From: Streptomyces spinosus
GTDB taxonomy: Bacteria > Actinomycetota > Actinomycetes > Streptomycetales > Streptomycetaceae
Assembly (NCBI RefSeq): GCF_020400655.1
Contig: NZ_JAINRC010000001.1
Span: 868,001-932,000, forward strand
Direction of reading: 5' to 3'
Length of the DNA stretch: 64,000 nt
Positions within the stretch are counted from its first letter, which is position 1, and each line of letters starts with the position of its first letter. The notes under the pieces were generated by a model. The model did no database searches, had not been told where the DNA came from, and saw only the letters and a list, made by a program, of their open reading frames with translations. Both the position numbers and the translations under genes were made by a program. This document shows, one piece after another, positions 34,367 to 43,109 of this stretch.

Positions 34367-35206
34367 ATGAAGCTCCGCAAGGTCACCGCCGCCTCGGCCG
34401 TCCTCCTCGCCCTCTCCGTGGCCGCCACCGCCTGCGGCGGCGACGACAAGAAGGACGACAACAGCTCCTCCGGTGGCGGCAAGAAGATCACCATCGGCAT
34501 CAAGTTCGACCAGCCGGGCATCGGCCAGAAGACCCCGCAGGGCTACTCGGGCTTCGACGTCGACGTGGCCACCTACATCGCCAAGAAGCTCGGTTACGGC
34601 GCCGACCAGATCGAGTGGAAGGAGTCGAAGAGCGCGGACCGCGAGACCATGCTGCAGCGTGGTGACGTCCAGTTCATCGCCGCCTCCTACTCGATCACGC
34701 CTGAGCGTCAGCAGAAGGTCGACTTCGCCGGGCCGTACCTGCTGGCCCACCAGGACGTGCTGCTGCGCGCGGACGAGTCGAAGATCAAGTCGCCGGCGGA
34801 CCTGAACAACAAGAACCTGTGTTCGGTGGCCGGCTCCACCTCGGCGCAGAACGTCAAGAAGACGCTGGCCCCGAAGGCGAACCTGCAGACCTACCCGACC
34901 TACTCGGCGTGTCTGTCCGGCCTGCAGAGCGGGGCCATCGACGCCCTCACCACGGACGACTCGATCCTCGCCGGTTACGCCGCCCAGTCCCAGTTCAAGG
35001 GCAAGTTCAAGCTCGGCGGCTTCAAGATGACCAACGAGAACTACGGCATCGGCGTCAAGAAGGGCAGCGACCTCAAGGCCAAGATCAACAAGGCGCTCGA
35101 GGACATGGTCTCCGACGGTTCCTGGGACGCCGCCGTGAAGAAGAACTTCGGTCCGGCCAACTACAAGAACGAGCCCGCCCCGAAGATCGGCGACATCAAG
35201 AGCTGA
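34367..35206 (+). CDS. gluB: Glutamate ABC transporter substrate-binding lipoprotein
   Basis: 279 residues. The ATG at 34367 has aagga at eight bases; an ATG at 34358 overlaps the ribosome site. Signal peptide with lipobox VAATAC, then a short Gly/Lys/Asp linker and the family 3 binding fold: KITIGIKFDQPGIG, GYSGFDVDVATYIAKKLGY, RETMLQRGDVQFIAASYSI, SIT...QQKVDFAGPYL. Captures glutamate outside the membrane for GluC/GluD. Confidence 0.95.
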   Translation: MKLRKVTAASAVLLALSVAATACGGDDKKDDNSSSGGGKKITIGIKFDQPGIGQKTPQGYSGFDVDVATYIAKKLGYGADQIEWKESKSADRETMLQRGDVQFIAASYSITPERQQKVDFAGPYLLAHQDVLLRADESKIKSPADLNNKNLCSVAGSTSAQNVKKTLAPKANLQTYPTYSACLSGLQSGAIDALTTDDSILAGYAAQSQFKGKFKLGGFKMTNENYGIGVKKGSDLKAKINKALEDMVSDGSWDAAVKKNFGPANYKNEPAPKIGDIKS

Positions 35207-35280
35207 GGCAATGCCCGCCGGTGCGCCGCCCCTGACGGCGGCGCACCGGGGCATCCCTACACGCGGAAGCGCGGGAGATC

Positions 35281-35946
35281 GTGTTCGACTTTCTTGGACG
35301 TTACGACGTACTGGGCGCCTTCTGGACGACCGTGCAGCTCACCTTGCTGTCCGCCGTCGGCTCCCTGGTCTGGGGCACCCTGCTGGCCGGTATGCGGGTG
35401 GGCCCGGTGCCGCTGATGCGCGGCTTCGGCACCGCCTACGTGAACATCGTGCGGAACATCCCGCTCACGGTGATCATCCTGTTCTCCTCACTCGGCCTCA
35501 GCCAGACGCTGGGTATCACCCTCGGTGCGCACGACTTCAAGGTCCAGGGCTTCCGGCTGGCCGTGCTCGGTCTGATCCTCTACACCTCGGCCTTCGTCTG
35601 CGAGGCGATCCGCTCCGGCATCAACACCGTGCCGGTCGGCCAGGCCGAGGCCGCGCGTGCCATCGGTCTGAGCTTCACCCAGGTGCTCGGCCTGATCGTG
35701 CTGCCGCAGGCGTTCCGCGCGGCCATCGGTCCGCTGACCAACGTGCTGATCGCGCTCACGAAGAACACGACGGTGGCCGCGGCGATCGGCGTGGCGGAGG
35801 CCGCGTTCCTGATGAAGGAAATGATCGAGAACGAGGCGCAGCTGCTGGTGATCTCGGCAGTCATCGCCTTCGGGTTCGTGTGCCTGACCCTGCCGACCGG
35901 GCTGATCCTCGGCTGGGTGGGCAAGAAGATGGCGGTGAAGCGATGA
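35281..35946 (+). CDS. gluC: Glutamate ABC transporter permease
   Basis: 221 residues; the GTG start follows cgggaga. About five membrane helices; the EAA loop QAEAARAIGLSFTQVLGLIV contacts the ATPase. HisM/GlnP-type permease. Overlaps gluD by 4 bp (ATGA), so translation is coupled. Confidence 0.94.
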   Translation: MFDFLGRYDVLGAFWTTVQLTLLSAVGSLVWGTLLAGMRVGPVPLMRGFGTAYVNIVRNIPLTVIILFSSLGLSQTLGITLGAHDFKVQGFRLAVLGLILYTSAFVCEAIRSGINTVPVGQAEAARAIGLSFTQVLGLIVLPQAFRAAIGPLTNVLIALTKNTTVAAAIGVAEAAFLMKEMIENEAQLLVISAVIAFGFVCLTLPTGLILGWVGKKMAVKR

Positions 35947-36875
35947 CCTCCGTTCTCTACGACGCTCAGGGGCCCCGCGCCAAGCGGCGCAACGTCCTGT
36001 ACACGGCCGTCTTCCTGGTGGTCCTCGCGGCCGTCGTGTGGTGGGTGTACAAGGCCCTCGACGACAAGGGCCAGCTGGCCTGGGCCCTGTGGAAGCCCTT
36101 CTTCAGCGGCACCGAGGCGTACTCGACGTACATCTGGCCCGGTCTGCGGAACACCCTGAAGGCGGCGGCCCTGGCCATGGTCATCGCCCTTCCGCTGGGT
36201 GCGGTCCTCGGCATGGCCCGGCTCTCGGACCACGTGTGGGTGCGCGTCCCGGCCGCGGTCGTGGTCGAGTTCTTCCGCGCGATCCCGGTGCTGGTCCTGA
36301 TGATCTTCGGGCTGGCGCTCTTCGCCCAGTACACCGACGTCAGTTCGGACGACCGTCCGTTCTACGCGGTCGTCACCGGCCTGGTGCTGTACAACGCGTC
36401 GGTGCTCGCCGAGATCGTCCGCGCGGGCATCCTCGCCCTGCCGAAGGGCCAGTCCGAGGCGGCCATGGCCATCGGTCTGCGCAAGAACCAGGTGATGCGA
36501 CTCATCCTGCTGCCGCAGGCGGTCACCACCATGCTCCCGGCGATCGTCAGCCAGCTGGTGGTCATCGTGAAGGACACCGCGCTCGGCGGTGCGGTGCTCA
36601 CCTACCCGGAACTGCTGGCCTCGGCCAACACGATGTCCGGCTACTACGGCAACATCATCGCCTCCCTGGCCGTCGTCGGCGTCATCTTCGTGGTCATCAA
36701 CTTCTCGCTGACCTCGTTCGCGAGCTGGCTCGAGGGCCGGCTGCGGCGCGGCAGGAAGTCGACCGGGGCGGTGCTCGGCGCCCAGGCCGTCGCGGACATC
36801 GCGGGCACGGCGGCCGACGCCGACCCGGCCGGCACCGCCGCGGGCATCGGCGACATCGACGGCGTCAGGAAGTGA
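35943..36875 (+). CDS. gluD: Glutamate ABC transporter permease
   Basis: 310 residues. Membrane helices begin at VLYTAVFLVVLAAVVWWVY. The EAA loop is SEAAMAIGLRKNQVMRLIL. Compared with GluC it has an extra N-terminal domain and a C-terminal Ala/Asp-rich cytoplasmic tail of ~50 residues. The ATG overlaps the gluC stop. Last gene of the operon, followed by a hairpin at 36907-36930. Confidence 0.94.
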   Translation: MTSVLYDAQGPRAKRRNVLYTAVFLVVLAAVVWWVYKALDDKGQLAWALWKPFFSGTEAYSTYIWPGLRNTLKAAALAMVIALPLGAVLGMARLSDHVWVRVPAAVVVEFFRAIPVLVLMIFGLALFAQYTDVSSDDRPFYAVVTGLVLYNASVLAEIVRAGILALPKGQSEAAMAIGLRKNQVMRLILLPQAVTTMLPAIVSQLVVIVKDTALGGAVLTYPELLASANTMSGYYGNIIASLAVVGVIFVVINFSLTSFASWLEGRLRRGRKSTGAVLGAQAVADIAGTAADADPAGTAAGIGDIDGVRK

Positions 36876-36906
36876 CGGCCGGTCAGGTGGCATGACTCCG
36901 TTCGGG

Positions 36907-36930
36907 GGCAGTGGCATGATCGCCACTGCC
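36907..36930 (+). terminator. Hairpin terminator after gluABCD
   Basis: The 9-bp perfect stem ggcagtggc / gccactgcc with loop atgatc, 31 bp after the gluD stop. Confidence 0.65.
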
Positions 36931-37052
36931 TCCGTTCGCTTGACGCAAACTCTGCCAATGGGTTGCATACGTTGTGTGATCGTGCACCCCGCTTCACCTT
37001 CCTGTTCACTTGTCTCCGTCAAGGCATCGCCGCGAGCAGGGGGCGCCACACC

Positions 37053-38711
37053 GTGGACCCGGTGATCATCGTCGGAGCGGGGCCCGTCGGGCTCACGCTC
37101 GCCCTGGCGCTGGCGCGTCAGCAGGTGCCGTCCGTGGTGCTGGACGAGGGCGCCGGCAAGGAGGAGCCCCGTCCGGCGCGCACCGTCGTCCTGCACGAGG
37201 ACACGGCCGCCCTGCTGGAGCGGCTGACCGGGACGGCGTTCGCGGAGCACGGTCTGCGCTGGGCCGGCTGGCGGTCCGTCAGGCGCAAGCAGGTGATGAA
37301 CGAGATCACCTTCGACGCGGCCGAACCCGCGCCCCTGCACATCGCCCAGCACGTCCTCACGGGCCTGCTGCGCGGAGCCGTCGCGGCCGAGCCCCTGGTG
37401 AAGACGGCGGTGGACAGCCGCCTCGACGCGATCGAGCAGGAGCGTTCCGGCATCACCGCGCGCACCCGTGGCGCGCAGGGCACCTGGTGGCGCGGCAGTT
37501 ACCTGGTCGGCTGCGACGGTGCCCGCTCGACCGTGCGCAAGCTCCAGGACATCCGCTTCCCGGGCCGTACCGCGGTGGAGCGGCACGCGGTCGCCGCGCT
37601 GCGCACGGAACTTCCGTGGGAGGGTCAGGCGTTGCTCCACCGGATGCCGCCGTGGCGGTCGTCCGGACCCTCGGCCGGGGAGGTGACCGCCCGCCCCCTC
37701 CCGGACGGCGTGTGGCGCCTGGACTGGCTGCTGCCACCGGGCAAGGACCTGGTCACACCCGAGATCCTGCTGGCCCGGATCCATGAGACCCTCACGGGCT
37801 GGACGGGCAGCACCACACCGGCGTACGAGCTGCTCGACACCGGCGTCCACACGGTGCACCACCGTCTCGCCCGCCGCTGGCGCGCCGGCCGGGTCTTCGT
37901 CGCCGGGGACGCGGCCCACCTGCTCGGCGCACTCGGCACCCAGGGGCTCGACGAGGGCCTCAGGGACGCCGACAACCTTGCCTGGAAGCTGGCCACGGCC
38001 TGGCACCACGGCCCGCACGAGGCCCTGCTGGACAGCTACCAGACCGAGCGGCGCGCACAGGTCTCCGCCCGGCTGCGCGCCGCCGACCAGGCCCTGCCGG
38101 TGCTGCGCGGCGGGGGCGGACTGCGTCACATCGTCCCCGGCTCGGCCCGCAACCACGACGCGCTGCTCACCGACGGTCACCTGGGCCGCGGTCCGCTGGG
38201 CGGGTCCGGCACGTACGCCGACTCCCCGCTCGCCCCCCGGCGCCTGGAAGGGGAGATCCCGGTCGGCACCCCGCCCGGCGCACCGGTCACCGACGTCCGG
38301 GTCACGGCGGAGGACGGGTCCTTCGTCCGGTTGCGCGACCGGCTCGGCCGCGGCCCGCTGCTCGTCGTGCTCATCGCGCCCGGCACGGGTGTCTGGGACC
38401 GCAAGCACTGGAGGTCCGCCGGGGTGATGCCCCGGCTCGCGGCGGCGGTGACCGCGCTGCCGCACCCCGCCGAACTCCTGGTGGCCGAGAGCTACCCGGG
38501 AGCGCCGGCGCACAGCGTGCTGCTCGTCCGTCCCGACGGCCACCTGGTCACCGCCCTGAGCGGGGTCCGCCCGGCCGACCTGTACGCGGCGGCCGAGGCC
38601 ACGGTGGGGGGCACGGCGGGGGCGCGGGAGGCACAGCCACAGCAGGAGGAGGGGGAGGGGGACGCGCAGAAGGAGAAGAAGGCGGCGGAGGCCGGCTCGG
38701 GCGCACGCTGA
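37053..38711 (+). CDS. FAD-dependent aromatic-type monooxygenase
   Basis: 552 residues from the GTG giving MDPVIIVGAGPVGLTLALAL; agggggc lies upstream. Rossmann GxGxxG for FAD at residues 7-12, LVGCDGARSTVRK (DG motif, binds both cofactors), and RVFVAGDAAHLLGALGTQGL (GD motif, second FAD contact). A thioredoxin-like C-terminal domain at about 400-520 resembles phenol hydroxylase and polyketide oxygenases. The C-terminal ~30 residues are Glu/Lys-rich. Not in an operon: glu genes end before it and a hairpin follows. The substrate is unknown. Confidence 0.85.
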   Translation: MDPVIIVGAGPVGLTLALALARQQVPSVVLDEGAGKEEPRPARTVVLHEDTAALLERLTGTAFAEHGLRWAGWRSVRRKQVMNEITFDAAEPAPLHIAQHVLTGLLRGAVAAEPLVKTAVDSRLDAIEQERSGITARTRGAQGTWWRGSYLVGCDGARSTVRKLQDIRFPGRTAVERHAVAALRTELPWEGQALLHRMPPWRSSGPSAGEVTARPLPDGVWRLDWLLPPGKDLVTPEILLARIHETLTGWTGSTTPAYELLDTGVHTVHHRLARRWRAGRVFVAGDAAHLLGALGTQGLDEGLRDADNLAWKLATAWHHGPHEALLDSYQTERRAQVSARLRAADQALPVLRGGGGLRHIVPGSARNHDALLTDGHLGRGPLGGSGTYADSPLAPRRLEGEIPVGTPPGAPVTDVRVTAEDGSFVRLRDRLGRGPLLVVLIAPGTGVWDRKHWRSAGVMPRLAAAVTALPHPAELLVAESYPGAPAHSVLLVRPDGHLVTALSGVRPADLYAAAEATVGGTAGAREAQPQQEEGEGDAQKEKKAAEAGSGAR

Positions 38712-38725
38712 CGACAGGCCCGCCG

Positions 38726-38752
38726 GTACACCGGCCACGGCCGCCGGTGTAC
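38726..38752 (+). terminator. Hairpin terminator after the monooxygenase gene
   Basis: gtacaccggc (38726-38735) pairs with gccggtgtac (38743-38752), loop 7 nt; starts 14 bp past the stop codon. Confidence 0.7.
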
Positions 38753-38839
38753 GGCTCCCGCGTACCGGCCGTGCTCCGCGGCGGGCTCCCGTACGCGCCG
38801 CCGCACCCCTCGCACCCCCGTCCACAAGGTGACACTCGG

Positions 38840-38869
38840 TTGACCGCGGTGCGGCGGCAATGCTGTACT
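38840..38869 (+). promoter_or_regulatory. Promoter of the cysteine dioxygenase operon
   Basis: -35 TTGACC (38840-38845), 18-bp spacer, -10 TGTACT (38864-38869). Transcription would start at about 38876-38877, exactly at the GTG of the leader ORF. Confidence 0.6.
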
Positions 38870-38876
38870 CCGGATC

Positions 38877-38963
38877 GTGACCGACACCTGTGTGCGCCTG
38901 TGGCGGAGGGTCCATATGGACCTCGTCCGCTATGCGGGCTGCGTGTGTCGTCCGTCCTGCTGA
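38877..38963 (+). CDS. Leaderless cysteine-rich leader peptide (uORF) of the cysteine dioxygenase operon
   Basis: A 28-codon ORF read as VTDTCVRLWRR then VHMDLVRYAGCVCRPSC. Four cysteines, three of them in the last seven residues, one being the last sense codon. The core R-x-H-x-DL-x-R-x..C..C resembles the "putative leader peptide" family found before sulfur genes in Streptomyces. It starts at the predicted transcription start, so it would be translated leaderless. It ends 68 bp before cysteine dioxygenase. The likely role is cysteine-dependent attenuation: ribosome stalling on Cys codons changes expression downstream. A 7-bp hairpin (38983-39002) lies between. Function inferred. Confidence 0.75.
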   Translation: MTDTCVRLWRRVHMDLVRYAGCVCRPSC

Positions 38964-39031
38964 ATTCGCATCCCCCCCTTTCCGGGCGCCGTCGCGCGCC
39001 CGTTCCGCGAACGCTCATCAGGACGGTGCAC

Positions 39032-39583
39032 GTGTCTGTCCCCTCCCCCTCGCCTTCTCTGCCCGCGTCCGTGTCCCCCGCCGCCGGACCGGCGCCCACC
39101 CAGACGGAACTGCTGGACTTCGTCCGGCGTACGGCGGCCGACACCGAGCTGATCGCCTCGCTGCCGCTCGACCCCGAGGGCCGCACCTGGGTGCGGCTCC
39201 AGGGCCCCGGCGGCAGCGAGGCCTGGCTCATCGGCTGGCCTCCCGGTACCGGCACCGGCTGGCACGACCACGCCGACTCGGTCGGCGCCTTCCTCACCGC
39301 TTCGGGCGAACTCACCGAGAACTCCCTCGCCGCCCGGCTGCCCACCGACGGCTGGAAGACCCTGGAACTCACCGAGGGGGTGGACCGCGTACGCCGGCTG
39401 CCCGCCGGACGGGGCCGCGCCTTCGGCCGCCACCATGTGCACGAGGTGCTCAACGAGTCCCGCGAGCGACACGCGATCTCCGTCCACGCCTACTACCCGC
39501 CGCTGCCCCGGATCCGCCGCTACAGTCGCACGGGCCAGGTGCTGCGCCTGGAGCAGGTCGAACGCCCGGAGGACTGGCAGTGA
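39032..39583 (+). CDS. Cysteine dioxygenase type I
   Basis: Oxidises cysteine to cysteine sulfinate with a mononuclear iron. 183 residues from the GTG at 39032, preceded by aggacgg. The cupin iron ligands are His78 and His80 (TGWHDHADSVGAF) and a histidine in GRHHVHEVLN (134-137). Overlaps the rhodanese gene by 4 bp (GTGA). Behind a Cys-rich leader ORF, so probably induced or repressed according to cysteine level. Confidence 0.88.
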   Translation: MSVPSPSPSLPASVSPAAGPAPTQTELLDFVRRTAADTELIASLPLDPEGRTWVRLQGPGGSEAWLIGWPPGTGTGWHDHADSVGAFLTASGELTENSLAARLPTDGWKTLELTEGVDRVRRLPAGRGRAFGRHHVHEVLNESRERHAISVHAYYPPLPRIRRYSRTGQVLRLEQVERPEDWQ

Positions 39584-40020
39584 GCGGCACGATCGAGCAG
39601 CCGGGGACCGCCGGGGTGGCGTCGCAGCGGCCGCTCGGCATCGACGAGTGGCTGGAGCGCGTGCGCGCCGGCTACCGGCGCGTCGAGGCACGGGAGGCGT
39701 ATGAGGCGGCGCGGTCCGGCGACGCGCTCCTGGTCGACATCCGGTACGCCGCCCTGCGCGACCGGGACGGGCTCATCCCGGGCGCCGTCGTGATCGAGCG
39801 CAACGAACTGGAGTGGCGACTCGACCCCCAGGGCAGCCACCGCCTCCCGGAGGCCACCGGCCACGACCTGCGGATCGTGGTGATCTGCAACGAGGGCTAC
39901 GCCTCCAGCCTCGCCGCCGCCTCCCTCCACCAGCTGGGCCTGCGCCGGGCGACGGACCTGGTGGGCGGCTTCCAGGCGTGGCGCGCGGAGGGCCTGCCGG
40001 TGACCCCGGCGACGGCCTGA
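39580..40020 (+). CDS. Rhodanese-domain sulfurtransferase
   Basis: 146 residues, a single rhodanese domain with the active Cys103 in VVICNEGYASSLAA. N-terminal ~35 residues precede the domain. The GTG start overlaps the cysteine dioxygenase stop, so the products are co-made. It may handle persulfide or sulfite produced from cysteine catabolism; the exact acceptor is unknown. Confidence 0.9.
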   Translation: MSGTIEQPGTAGVASQRPLGIDEWLERVRAGYRRVEAREAYEAARSGDALLVDIRYAALRDRDGLIPGAVVIERNELEWRLDPQGSHRLPEATGHDLRIVVICNEGYASSLAAASLHQLGLRRATDLVGGFQAWRAEGLPVTPATA

Positions 40021-40194
40021 CCGGCACGGGGTGCCGTACCGGCAGGCGACGCATGGACCGGGTCGGGGCGCCCCGCCTGGGGCTGGACGCCCCGACCGGG
40101 AGCGGGTGCCCCTGGCCGGGGCTCGGCGCCCTGACCGTGGCCGGGCGCCTCGGCGGGCCCTTGACGCCCGGTCGGGGCCGGGCGCCCCGCCCGC

Positions 40195-40260
40195 CACTGG
40201 CGCCTGACCGGAATAGGGCCTGACCGGAGTGGCGCCTGACCGGCACTGACCGGGAACCCT
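40195..40260. repeat. Short imperfect direct repeats
   Basis: The unit (tggc)gcctgaccgg occurs three to four times in about 65 bp between the rhodanese gene and the FtsX-like gene. The surrounding 40021-40279 has no gene and several GC-rich half-repeats. Confidence 0.6.
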
Positions 40261-40279
40261 TACGCACGTGGGGCCGGTC

Positions 40280-42808
40280 CTACTCCTTCGCCGTGGCCAC
40301 GGTCACCGCCCGCACCCGGAGCGCCGCGCGTCCCGGTACGGCGCTGGCGACGAGTGCGAGGAGGCCGGCGACGGCGACGACGCCGAGGTAGAGCAGCGGG
40401 GTGACCGCCGGCGCGGCCCGGCCCGTCATGCCGACGCTGAACGCGCTGAGCACGGCGAGGGCGATACCGCTGCCGACCGACGTGGCGAGGAGCAGGGCGG
40501 ACAGCGCCTCGGTACGCAGCATGCGCAGCACCTGGCGGCGGGTCGCGCCGGCGAGGCGGAGCAGGGCGAACTCCCGGACACGCTCGGCGACCGACATGGC
40601 GAGCGTGTTCACGACGGCGATGGCGGTGAAGGCCAGGACGAGTCCCATGGCCAGGTAGTTGACCTCGGCGTTCGCCTGCTGCCGATCGGCCTGGAGGGCG
40701 TCGGCGGCGGCCGGCGAAAGAATGCGCACTCCCGGGAACTCACGGAGCGTAGTCGCGAGTTGTTGCTGTGTACGGGACGTGCGGACGAGGACGGAGGAGG
40801 CGAGCGGATTGTCCACGTGGCGGGCCACGAGGTCGTGGGCGAGGGTCAGGTCGCCGAAGCCGAGACCCCGGGCGTAGACGGCGGCGACGGTCAGCGTGGC
40901 GGGCGTGCCGTCGCCGAGCGTGAGTTTCAGGGTGCTTCCCGGCGTCAGATGCTCCTGGTCGGCGGCCAGTTCGCTGACGGCGACGGTGCCGGGGCCGAGC
41001 CGGCCCAGGGAGCCGGCGGTCACCTTCGGGTCCCAGGTGCGGGTCAGACCCGCCGGGGTGACGCCCTGTGCGGGGTATTTGTCGAGGCCGACGCGGACAG
41101 TCGTGCGGACCACCTCGGTGACGGTGTCGTGCCGCGCGCGCAGGCGCTCGGCGGCCTCGCCGGGAACGCCGGGCCCTTGGGCGGCGACGACCCAGTCGGC
41201 CCGGACGCCCTCGCGGACCTGGGTGCGGGCGGCATCGCCGAGGGTGTCCTGGACGAACAGGACGGTGCATGTCATGCCGACGAGCAGGGTGAGGGGGGTG
41301 ACGACGGAGGCCATGCGGGCGGCGTTGCCGCGCAGGTTGGCGGTGGCGAGCCTGCCGCCGTGACCGGTGAGCCGGAGCGGGCCGGCCAGGAGCAGCGCGG
41401 CGGCCTTGACCAGGAGGGGACCGAGCAGGGCCACGGAGGCGGACAGGACGACGACGGCCAGGAAGGTCACGGGCGTGGAGGCGGGCTCGGTGCGCAGAGA
41501 GGTGAGGACGACGACGAGGACGACTCCGCCGGCGAGCAGCGACAGTCCGGCGGCGATGCGGCCCCAGGCCGGCCGGGTGCGCTCGGTCCTGGCTTCGGCC
41601 AGGGCCTCGGCCGGGCGGATCCGGGCGATCCTGCGGGAGGCGTTCCGGGCCGCCGCCCAGGCTCCGAGAAGGGTGGCGGCAAGAGCGGCGAGCGGCGGGA
41701 AGACGCTCACGGTGTGGTCGAGCGTGTCGGGTACGGCGCCCAGGGCGACGAACCTCGCGTGCAACCAGCCGCCGAGCGGCAGTCCGAGCAGGGCGCCGGC
41801 CGTGCCCGCCAGCGCGCCGACGATCAGCGCCTCCCTGCCGAGCAGTTTGCGGATCTGGCCGGATGTGGCGGCGATGGCCCGCAGCAGGGCGAGTTCGCGG
41901 TGGCGCTGCTGGACGGTGAGCGCGAAGGTGCCGACCACCACGAGCACCGCCACCAGCAGCGAGGTGCCGCCCATGGCCCCGCCCATGCTGACCAGCCGGG
42001 TACGGGCCGCTGCCGCGTCGAGGAACTCCACGGGCCCGCGGGCGTCCCCGGTGCCTACCTGTGCCGTGGTGCCGTCCAGCGCCCGTGCCACGCTTCCGCG
42101 CACCCGTTCGGGGTCCGCCCCCTTGGCCGGGAGCACACCGAACGCGGTGACCTGTCCGGGGTGCGCGGCCAGTCTGCGGGCCTCCCCGGTGGAGAAGAAC
42201 AGGGACGTCTGGTGGCGTACGGCGGTGGCCGGGGCTGCGATACCGGTGATCCGGTAGGTGCGCGGGGCCTGGGTGGACTGCACGGTGAGCCGGTCGCCGG
42301 GGCGCAGCCGGTCGCGTGCGGCAAGGTAGCCGTCGATGACGACGTCACCGGCGGCCTGAGGGGCACCGCCCGCTGTCAGCCGGTACGGGGTCAGCGCGGC
42401 CGAGTCCCAGGCATGGCCGTAGGCGGCACGGCCACCGGTGCCGCCCTGGGTCAACGGCTGTGCGGGGAAGGTGAGTTCGGGGACGACCCGGGCCACGCCG
42501 GGAGTGTGGGCGAGGGTGCCGCGCAGGTGTTCGGGCAGCCAGGCGCGCTCGGCGATGGGTTTCGCCTTGTGCTTGACCTTGGTCTTGCCCTTCTTGTGCT
42601 TGACGGTGGTCCGGTGCACGTACTGGTCGGCGGAGACCACGACGGGAGCGGCGGCGTAGCGCTCGGTCCGGATGGTGCCGCGCAGGCCGGTGTCCAGGAG
42701 GGTGCCGCACGCGGTGATCAGAGCGGCCGCGCACAACAGGGCCAGGAAGGCGCCGAGGAAGCCCGCCTTGCGGGCGCGGACCGACTGCAGGGCGTAACGC
42801 AGCATCAT
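40280..42808 (-). CDS. FtsX-like ABC transporter permease
   Basis: 842 residues, two FtsX/MacB-type units. Membrane helices: one at the N-terminus (AGFLGAFLALLCAAALITAC), three at about 265-420 (including GTFALTVQQRHRELALLRAIAA), further ones at about 430-520, and a closing set around VNTLAMSVAERVREFALLRLAG. Large extracellular domains lie between. The motif (R)E(F/L)ALLR(L/A)xGAT-like occurs twice, as in this family. Probably exports lipids or peptides, or transmits force to wall enzymes, but needs an ATPase; none is adjacent. ATG-ATG pair at 42808/42805; gaagagag upstream. Confidence 0.87.
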   Translation of the reverse strand: MMLRYALQSVRARKAGFLGAFLALLCAAALITACGTLLDTGLRGTIRTERYAAAPVVVSADQYVHRTTVKHKKGKTKVKHKAKPIAERAWLPEHLRGTLAHTPGVARVVPELTFPAQPLTQGGTGGRAAYGHAWDSAALTPYRLTAGGAPQAAGDVVIDGYLAARDRLRPGDRLTVQSTQAPRTYRITGIAAPATAVRHQTSLFFSTGEARRLAAHPGQVTAFGVLPAKGADPERVRGSVARALDGTTAQVGTGDARGPVEFLDAAAARTRLVSMGGAMGGTSLLVAVLVVVGTFALTVQQRHRELALLRAIAATSGQIRKLLGREALIVGALAGTAGALLGLPLGGWLHARFVALGAVPDTLDHTVSVFPPLAALAATLLGAWAAARNASRRIARIRPAEALAEARTERTRPAWGRIAAGLSLLAGGVVLVVVLTSLRTEPASTPVTFLAVVVLSASVALLGPLLVKAAALLLAGPLRLTGHGGRLATANLRGNAARMASVVTPLTLLVGMTCTVLFVQDTLGDAARTQVREGVRADWVVAAQGPGVPGEAAERLRARHDTVTEVVRTTVRVGLDKYPAQGVTPAGLTRTWDPKVTAGSLGRLGPGTVAVSELAADQEHLTPGSTLKLTLGDGTPATLTVAAVYARGLGFGDLTLAHDLVARHVDNPLASSVLVRTSRTQQQLATTLREFPGVRILSPAAADALQADRQQANAEVNYLAMGLVLAFTAIAVVNTLAMSVAERVREFALLRLAGATRRQVLRMLRTEALSALLLATSVGSGIALAVLSAFSVGMTGRAAPAVTPLLYLGVVAVAGLLALVASAVPGRAALRVRAVTVATAKE

Positions 42809-43109
42809 GGGACGGGCTCTCTTCTGTTGTACGCATCAGTTGTGTCGTGCGCTGGGCGTGCGTACAGACTCGCCGGTGCGGAGCGGGAGAGCACTGCGGT
42901 GGCCCGGCGTCCTGGGAGGGGGGCCACCCCTACCGTCCGCGGCGGGATCGGCCCCACCCCGGGAGCCCGTCACACGCCTCCGACCGCACCGTCCGCCTCC
43001 GTCCCGGGAGGCCGTCGCACTCCTCGTCCCGGGGGAGCCCCCGCACCGCCCTTCCGCGAAGCGGCCGGAAGCCGCCGACGAGCGGCCGCAGCCCTCGTCC
43101 CGAGGCTCG
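42809..43109. other. 301-bp gap between recX and the FtsX-like gene
   Basis: GC-rich with several short inverted repeats. No convincing gene: in particular no ABC ATPase partner for the permease. The promoter of the permease gene should lie at the left end. Confidence 0.5.

Noticed and set aside
35580..38915. 1,111-codon minus-strand frame opposite gluCD and the monooxygenase
   Set aside because: Spans three real plus-strand genes; His/Arg/Gly-rich shadow composition.
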